Shown piece after piece: positions 20,688 to 24,160 of a DNA stretch of 24,160 nucleotides. Numbering within the stretch: position 1 is the first letter of the stretch; each line of letters begins with the position of its first letter. The notes beneath the pieces were generated by a model. That model did not search any database. It had not been told where the DNA came from and was given only the letters and a program-made list of their open reading frames with translations. A program made the position numbers and the translations under genes. This DNA comes from a virus: positions 1 to 24,160 of the IMG/VR virus record IMGVR_UViG_3300048597_000086; one strand, given 5' to 3'.

Positions 20688-20986
20688 GCCCTCGCCCACT
20701 CTCTCTCAAGCCTGCCCGCCGTACTCGCCACCTTGCGGCCGGTGGCCCGTATCAGGCCGGCGCGCTCAAGTTCGGTCAGGCGCCTGCATGTCTGCACGCC
20801 GTCCAGCCGGGTGCGCGCCGCGATGCCGTCTTTGCCGAGCGCGCCGTGCTGCTCCAGGCACGCCAATATCAAACGCTGATGGACGCCCTGCAGCTCCTTC
20901 GCCTGCGCCGCCGCGTCCTTCGAGGTGTCGGGGTCCGTGCGCCGGGCCTGCGGCACGTCGTCGAGGAGGGAAAGCTGGACGCTCAT
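20684..20986 (-). CDS. Winged-helix phage regulator/accessory
   Basis: A 100-residue protein. RTDPDTSKDAAAQAKELQGV (16-35) then QRLILACLEQHGALGKDGIA (37-56) and QTCRRLTELERAGLIRATGR (65-84) give a classic winged HTH (recognition around GIAARTRLDGVQTCRRLTEL). Common beside replication genes in Pseudomonadota phages; it may affect replication or transcription. Coupled to its neighbours by ATGA on both sides. Confidence 0.75.
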   Translation of the reverse strand: MSVQLSLLDDVPQARRTDPDTSKDAAAQAKELQGVHQRLILACLEQHGALGKDGIAARTRLDGVQTCRRLTELERAGLIRATGRKVASTAGRLEREWARA

Positions 20987-21234
20987 GCCCCAATCTCCCG
21001 CGGCGGCACGATCTGCGCCTCGGCCATAGCCGCGATCGCCCGCGTGTTGCCAGCGTTGATCGCGAACCCGTCGTCGATCAGGCGATCGCCGCGGCGTGAC
21101 AGGTAGGTGAACAGGTAGCAGCTACGCGCCAGCCCATGCTCTGCCGGCGGGTCCAGGCGGCACAGCCGGCCGCTCGGGCTGAAATACACGCGCCCCGGCA
21201 CTAGGTCTGCGGCTCGAAGTGGTTTGCTCTGCAT
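20983..21234 (-). CDS. Hypothetical 83-residue protein
   Basis: A small protein beginning MQSKPLRAADLVPGRVYFSP, with strands 'RLCRLDPPAEHGLARSCYLF' and 'RGDRLIDDGFAINAGNTRAI'. No recognised domain. Its ATGA overlap with the winged-helix gene and its even base composition support it as a real gene of the leftward operon. Confidence 0.6.
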   Translation of the reverse strand: MQSKPLRAADLVPGRVYFSPSGRLCRLDPPAEHGLARSCYLFTYLSRRGDRLIDDGFAINAGNTRAIAAMAEAQIVPPREIGA

Positions 21235-21248
21235 TGCTTTGCACGGCG

Positions 21249-21461
21249 TTACTTGCCGGCCTCCTGCTCGACGCCCAGACTTGCGGCATGCCCAAAAACG
21301 TGACGCTCCAGCACCCGGCGCACATACTCGCTGAGGGTGCGGTCGTCTTCTGCTGCGAGTCGCATCAGCGCCTGCGCGAGCGTCTCGCTACATCGCACAG
21401 GGGGAAGCTGCGTGATTCGCTTTTCGTGTGCTTGCATGAAGGTTTCGAGAATGGTTGCCAT
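21249..21461 (-). CDS. Ribbon-helix-helix (CopG/Arc-like) protein
   Basis: A 70-residue protein. 'TQLPPVRCSETLAQALMRLA' followed by 'EDDRTLSEYVRRVLERHVFG' is the ribbon-helix-helix arrangement (strand PPVRCSE, two helices). RHH proteins of this size are DNA-binding regulators, often autoregulating or antitoxin-like. It lies between the Cro-like regulator and the replication genes of the leftward operon; 14 bases separate it from the next gene, and no toxin gene is visible beside it. Confidence 0.75.
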   Translation of the reverse strand: MATILETFMQAHEKRITQLPPVRCSETLAQALMRLAAEDDRTLSEYVRRVLERHVFGHAASLGVEQEAGK

Positions 21462-21529
21462 GAGCCCCGACGCTGTTGCTGTTGTTCGCGGTGATCCCTT
21501 GTGCGGCGCCTGCGGCGCTCTGGTGTGCT

Positions 21530-21649
21530 GTGAGTGAGCGCGACATCGCAGACGCGGAATGGGCGGCGCGTGCCGTGCGTGATTCGATCCGCCTAGCGCT
21601 GCTCATGGCCTCGGCCGAGCTGGCGCTGCTGGCTAGGCTGCTGAAGTGA
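21530..21649 (+). CDS. Possible 39-residue protein, opposite to the surrounding operon
   Basis: A plus-strand frame with GTG start at 21530 encodes MSERDIADAEWAARAVRDSI continuing RLALLMASAELALLARLLK, ending in TGA at 21649, one base before the Cro-like gene's end. The composition (acidic N-terminus, amphipathic helix) is protein-like, but there is no clear ribosome-binding site and it lies antisense to the leader of the leftward operon. An ATG at 21460 gives another short frame (25 residues, four Cys). It may be an antisense or leader feature rather than a gene. Confidence 0.3.
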   Translation: MSERDIADAEWAARAVRDSIRLALLMASAELALLARLLK

Positions 21650-21650
21650 G

Positions 21651-21845
21651 TCACGCGCTCGCCTTCTCGGCAGCGCGCTCGACGCGCTTGATGGCCGCAA
21701 GCAGCCTCTCAACCGTGTCCAGCGTTGGGGAGTTCTTCTGGTGCCGCAGGCGGTAGATCGTCTTGGTCGAGACCTTTGCGGCTTTCGCCACATCCTCGAC
21801 GTTGACCCGCCCAAGCATTTCGGCAAGTTGCTTCTGTGTGACCAT
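21651..21845 (-). CDS. Short XRE-type HTH regulator (Cro-like)
   Basis: A 64-residue protein with a complete helix-turn-helix: QLAEMLGRVNVEDVAKAAKV, then VSTKTIYRLRHQKNSPTLDT and a C-terminal helix (VERLLAAIKRVERAAEKA). It is the first gene of the leftward operon, opposite the XRE protein at 21904. Size and position fit a Cro-like regulator, but which of the two is the repressor is not decided by sequence alone. A TGTCCAAT octamer 23-30 bases upstream of the ATG is a likely operator. Confidence 0.78.
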   Translation of the reverse strand: MVTQKQLAEMLGRVNVEDVAKAAKVSTKTIYRLRHQKNSPTLDTVERLLAAIKRVERAAEKASA

Positions 21846-21903
21846 GGCGCCGATTATGCGTCATCTTTGTCCAATGTAGGCAAGACATAGTTGACTAAGC
21901 CGC
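21846..21903. promoter_or_regulatory. Divergent control region between the two XRE genes
   Basis: The 58-base gap holds TGTCCAAT at 21868-21875, part of an imperfect dyad with GACA at 21884-21887. Reading leftward, CATAAT (complement of ATTATG at 21852-21857 region) could be a -10 box 8-13 bases from the octamer, so a repressor on the octamer would cover the leftward promoter. On the plus strand, TTGACT at 21891-21896 lies too near the 21904 start for a normal -35. The same octamer recurs at 22325-22332 and, inverted, at 22288-22295. Confidence 0.5.
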
Positions 21904-22251
21904 ATGGACATGCGTGCCACCATCGGAGTTATGCCTCCCCCCGACTCCCGCGCTGTACTGGCGGCGAATCTGTTGCGTATGATCGACGCCACATCCCACG
22001 CCGGGGATCGGAAGCCCAGCATCCGCGCCTGGGCGTTAGACAGGGGGCTCGATGTGCGGATGATTGACCGACTGACCAAGAGGCAGCACGCCATCACCTT
22101 GGACAAGCTGCAAGAGATAGCCGACGCCTGCGGCCTGCAGCCGTGGCAACTGCTGATCGAAGACCTCGATCCCGGCAACCCACCAGAAGCAAATGTAACG
22201 GCCGAGGATCGCGCGATGTTGGCGCGGCTCCGCACGCTACTTTCGACCTAA
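21904..22251 (+). CDS. XRE-family HTH regulator (possible repressor)
   Basis: A 115-residue protein. Residues about 15-85 show the HTH (SIRAWALDRGLDVRMIDRLT, then KRQHAITLDKLQEIADACGL and QPWQLL), the standard XRE/Cro-CI fold end. The short acidic C-terminus (EDLDPGNPPEANVTAEDRAM) lacks a LexA/Ser-Lys peptidase domain, so any induction would not be by self-cleavage. Start is uncertain: ATG at 21904, 21910 and 21931 are in frame, none with a strong Shine-Dalgarno. It lies between two operator-bearing gaps, which fits a switch regulator. Confidence 0.72.
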   Translation: MDMRATIGVMPPPDSRAVLAANLLRMIDATSHAGDRKPSIRAWALDRGLDVRMIDRLTKRQHAITLDKLQEIADACGLQPWQLLIEDLDPGNPPEANVTAEDRAMLARLRTLLST

Positions 22252-22372
22252 GTAGTTTCCCTGCAATGCCCCCTAAGTTTAGTGGGAATTGGACAAGTTT
22301 GACTTGACCTTGATTGGTCATCGGTGTCCAATATCTCCACGCCCTGCAGATCGGGGCGCAGGATCAAAGCAG
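22252..22372 (+). promoter_or_regulatory. Operator/promoter region of the rightward early genes
   Basis: This 121-base gap is AT-richer than the genes around it and full of dyads: ATTGGACA (22288-22295) paired with TGTCCAAT (22325-22332); CAAGT-TTG-ACTTG (22294-22306); TGACC-(6)-GGTCA (22305-22320); and CTAA-GT-TTAG near 22274-22283. TTGACT at 22299-22304 and TTGACC at 22304-22309 are candidate -35 boxes, with CAATAT at 22329-22334 a possible -10 (19-base spacer from the second). This fits a repressor-controlled early promoter with operators overlapping it. Exact boxes are not certain. Confidence 0.5.
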
Positions 22373-22825
22373 ATGCAGATCACCCACTACGGCCCCGGCG
22401 ACGCGATCACATGGGGCGCCTGCGCCGGCCACCCGCACGACCCGCGCACGCCCGAGCCTGAGGTCGAATACATCGCCGAGGAAGACGCGCCCGAGCTCGC
22501 CGCCGACCTGATCCGCAGCACGCCGGCCACGTTCTCCGCATGGCTGGCGAAGGAATGCGCAGGCAGCACCGAATCGCTCGACTGGTACTCGCTTACCAAG
22601 CAGCAGCACCGCGGCGACCGGCTGACCGTGCCGCAGCTTTTGGCGGTGGTGGTGTGCGGCTTCGACGTGCCGGCCCGCAAGGCTGCGCAATTCGAGCTGG
22701 TGGAGAGGTTCGACGCGGCGCACGCAGAGCAGGCGCAGCAAGACGCAGCGGACATGCTCGACGCGCAAGCGCGCGAGGCGCGCGAGATCGCGCGGTGGGG
22801 CGACGACATGGGGTGCACGCAATGA
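22373..22825 (+). CDS. Early protein, hypothetical
   Basis: A 150-residue protein. An in-frame ATG at 22289 would fall inside the operator dyads; the ATG at 22373 gives MQITHYGPGDAITWGACAGH and has AGGA at 22359-22362. It has an acidic middle (TPEPEVEYIAEEDAPELAAD), a helical core (LTVPQLLAVVVCGFDVPARK) and a long charged C-terminal helix (AEQAQQDAADMLDAQAREAR). No family is recognised. First gene of the rightward early operon. Confidence 0.65.
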   Translation: MQITHYGPGDAITWGACAGHPHDPRTPEPEVEYIAEEDAPELAADLIRSTPATFSAWLAKECAGSTESLDWYSLTKQQHRGDRLTVPQLLAVVVCGFDVPARKAAQFELVERFDAAHAEQAQQDAADMLDAQAREAREIARWGDDMGCTQ

Positions 22826-22989
22826 ACACCACTACCCGACGCTTTCCGCGCACGTCGCAGGCCGAGCCCTGGCGCGGCGTCATCACCTACTACCCGCGCC
22901 CGCTGTCTGCGCGCGTGTGGGACGCGATCTTCGTCACCGTGCTCGCCACCAGTTCGGCGGTGGGCGTTTTCCTCTACTTGTCGAGGTAG
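22822..22989 (+). CDS. 55-residue membrane protein
   Basis: Start ATG at 22822 overlaps the previous stop (ATGA); a longer upstream frame is Arg/Gly-rich shadow. The product has an N-terminal Arg/Tyr section (GVITYYPRPLSARVWD) and one transmembrane helix at about 34-52 (AIFVTVLATSSAVGVFLYL). A small early membrane protein; function unknown. Confidence 0.6.
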   Translation: MNTTTRRFPRTSQAEPWRGVITYYPRPLSARVWDAIFVTVLATSSAVGVFLYLSR

Positions 22990-22991
22990 CC

Positions 22992-23318
22992 ATGCACATC
23001 AACCTGAACGACACGCCCGCATGCGGCCCGCTGACGGCCGAAGAACTCGACCGCTATCGCAACCTTCACCGGGTCACGCTGCCCGGCGTCGACATCGACG
23101 CAGCGCACCGCAGGCGCGCCCCAGGCCGGCAGACGCTCGCGCACTGCGCCGGGCCGTGCCAGCAGGGGCGGCGCTTGTGCCCATGCCCTGAGGCGTGCGA
23201 AGCGGCCACCGAGGACACGGACGCGCTCGGCGCAGCGAAAGGCGTGATCGTCGGCCTGATCTGCGGCCTAGCGATATGGGCCGCAGGAGCCGCCGCCTGG
23301 CTCGCCTTGCGCACCTGA
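22992..23318 (+). CDS. Cys-cluster membrane protein
   Basis: A 108-residue protein, start ATG at 22992. Residues 52-69 hold five cysteines (Cys52, 56, 63, 65, 69 in HCAGPCQQGRRLCPCPEAC), likely a metal-binding motif, and residues 84-105 form a transmembrane helix (VIVGLICGLAIWAAGAAAWL). Small proteins with a 'C..C.QGR.C.CP' cluster are frequent in phages and mobile elements of Betaproteobacteria and relatives (family impression, not searched). Function unknown. Confidence 0.65.
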   Translation: MHINLNDTPACGPLTAEELDRYRNLHRVTLPGVDIDAAHRRRAPGRQTLAHCAGPCQQGRRLCPCPEACEAATEDTDALGAAKGVIVGLICGLAIWAAGAAAWLALRT

Positions 23319-23395
23319 TCACAGGCCGCGACGCGCCGCAGCGCAACCCATATCGGCCGGGCCTTCTTTCACCACCACACCTAGGAAAGCAGACG

Positions 23396-23689
23396 ATGAA
23401 GATCAAGATCGAAGGCGCGTTGTACTTCCGCACCGTTAAGGACTTCGCAGGCGACGCGGACTATATGTTCCTTCCGGGCGCGGCGTCCGACTTCAGCCGC
23501 GGCAAGGTCATTGCCGCCCACACCATCGAAGTCGACGCGCCGGAAGGATTTGACCCGCGCGCCGTCGAACTGGAGGCGCTCAAGGAAAAGCGCAAGCAGG
23601 TACACGACGCCTTCGCCGCGGCGGTGATGGAGATCGACCAGCGCATCAACAGTTTGTTGGCTATCGAGAACGAGGCGACGCCAGCATGA
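23396..23689 (+). CDS. Hypothetical early protein
   Basis: A 97-residue protein. The ATG at 23396 has TAGGAAAG (23382-23389) as a likely Shine-Dalgarno, preferred over the shadow-like extension to 23195. MKIKIEGALYFRTVKDFAGD, a short middle, then VELEALKEKRKQVHDAFAAA and a C-terminal helix form a beta-then-helix layout seen in many phage early proteins of unknown role. The 77 bases before it carry no strong promoter or terminator. Confidence 0.68.
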   Translation: MKIKIEGALYFRTVKDFAGDADYMFLPGAASDFSRGKVIAAHTIEVDAPEGFDPRAVELEALKEKRKQVHDAFAAAVMEIDQRINSLLAIENEATPA

Positions 23690-23904
23690 GCGCCCTACGC
23701 GGACGCGACAAGCGCACCCAGCGTCTAGACGTTGTGGCAGCGAAGCACGCAGCACTAGAGCCTAGCGATGAGGTCTGGGAGTCTGCGCCGGAATGGTGGC
23801 GAGACTTCTGCGCGCACAGCGAGATGACCGACGATCAGGCATGGCGCGATGCGCTGGCCGATGCGAACGGCCGGAGTAACGAGATTAATGGGAGCAGAGG
23901 ATAA
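23686..23904 (+). CDS. Hypothetical 72-residue protein
   Basis: Overlaps the previous stop by ATGA. MSALRGRDKRTQRLDVVAAK, then SAPEWWRDFCAHSEMTDDQA and WRDALADANGRSNEINGSRG: an acidic, Trp-containing small protein without a recognised domain. Likely co-translated with its neighbours in the early operon. Confidence 0.62.
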   Translation: MSALRGRDKRTQRLDVVAAKHAALEPSDEVWESAPEWWRDFCAHSEMTDDQAWRDALADANGRSNEINGSRG

Positions 23905-23906
23905 GC

Positions 23907-24160
23907 ATGGAAATCCGTAAAGCAATCCGCCGCAAGGCAAAGTTGCGCCTTGGACTTGTTGCACCTAGCGGCGCAGGCAAGACCTATTCCGCCCTGATGA
24001 TGGCTTTCGGCCTTGGAGGCAAGGTTGGGTTGATTGATACCGAACACGGCAGCGGCGACCTGTATGCGCAGCTTGGTGATTACGACATCATCCAGATTGA
24101 AGCGCCATACACGATTGCCAAGTACCGCGACGCTATCGCCGCTTTTGAGAAAGCCGGTTA
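23907..24160 (+). CDS. RecA/Sak4-like P-loop ATPase, N-terminal part
   Basis: Starts at ATG 23907 and runs off the right edge. Residues 19-26 are a Walker A (APSGAGKT), followed by 'YSALMMAFGLGGKVGLIDTE' and 'LIDTEHG' (42-48) and a beta segment 'DLYAQLGDYDIIQIEAPYTI'. This matches phage AAA_24/RecA-like single-strand annealing or recombination ATPases of the Sak4 kind, found in early phage operons. The catalytic core continues beyond the window. Confidence 0.78.
   Translation, partial: MEIRKAIRRKAKLRLGLVAPSGAGKTYSALMMAFGLGGKVGLIDTEHGSGDLYAQLGDYDIIQIEAPYTIAKYRDAIAAFEKAG

Noticed and set aside
21388-21654. 88-codon minus-strand frame between the Cro-like and RHH genes
   Set aside because: Starts with a GTGA overlap like real genes here, but is Ser/Ala-rich and overlaps the RHH gene by 74 bases; no domain-like sequence.
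23319-23395. Possible terminator in the 77-base early gap
   Set aside because: GGCC stretches can pair only weakly over a long loop and no clean T-tract follows.

Overview
The window is about 24 kb of a tailed, siphovirus-like bacteriophage or prophage genome. It is GC-rich and gene-dense, and nearly all the recognisable genes are phage genes. The capsid is of the P22 coat type, the small terminase resembles that of Sf6, and a tape measure plus a frameshifted tail chaperone point to a long non-contractile tail. The host is most likely a Gram-negative Pseudomonadota. One phage gene encodes a small secreted protein with a textbook PEP-CTERM sorting signal, a system common in Betaproteobacteria, so a betaproteobacterial host is my best guess (inference). 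No integrase, lysis endolysin, tRNA, rRNA, CRISPR array or insertion sequence was seen. Whether this is an integrated prophage cannot be decided from the window.

Layout. (1) 1-2325, minus strand: the start of a tail-fibre-like gene running off the left edge, an Ala/Val/Pro-rich structural protein, and the portal. (2) 2442-13234, plus strand: scaffold, coat, a small basic protein, tail tube, a strong intrinsic terminator, tail chaperones with a probable -1 frameshift, tape measure, tail tip and LamG-type proteins, then three genes that look like head-tail joining parts. (3) 21845-13218, minus strand: a Cro-like regulator, a ribbon-helix-helix protein, replication genes (winged-helix and DUF1376 proteins), an HNH nuclease, a methylase-like protein, NinG, a 42-aa membrane protein, the PEP-CTERM protein, small and large terminase, small proteins, the Mu F/SPP1 gp7-type minor head protein and a GIY-YIG nuclease. 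From 21234 to 13779 consecutive genes overlap by 1 to 10 bases, mostly by the 4-base ATGA or GTGA junction, so this is one tightly coupled transcription unit. (4) 21904-24160, plus strand: an XRE-type regulator, an operator/promoter region, small early genes and the start of a RecA-like P-loop ATPase.

How it works together. Regions 3 and 4 diverge from a control region at about 21.85-22.37 kb. Two small HTH proteins and a repeated TGTCCAAT octamer there look like an immunity switch. The leftward operon carries replication and packaging genes in one message, while the structural proteins are made from the opposite strand. The portal is therefore about 13 kb from the large terminase and on the far side of an inverted structural block. 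This is unusual, as is the placing of joining proteins after the tail-tip genes. The observations I would check first are the phage PEP-CTERM gene locked into the terminase operon, this rearranged head gene order, and the operator repeats at the two divergent boundaries.
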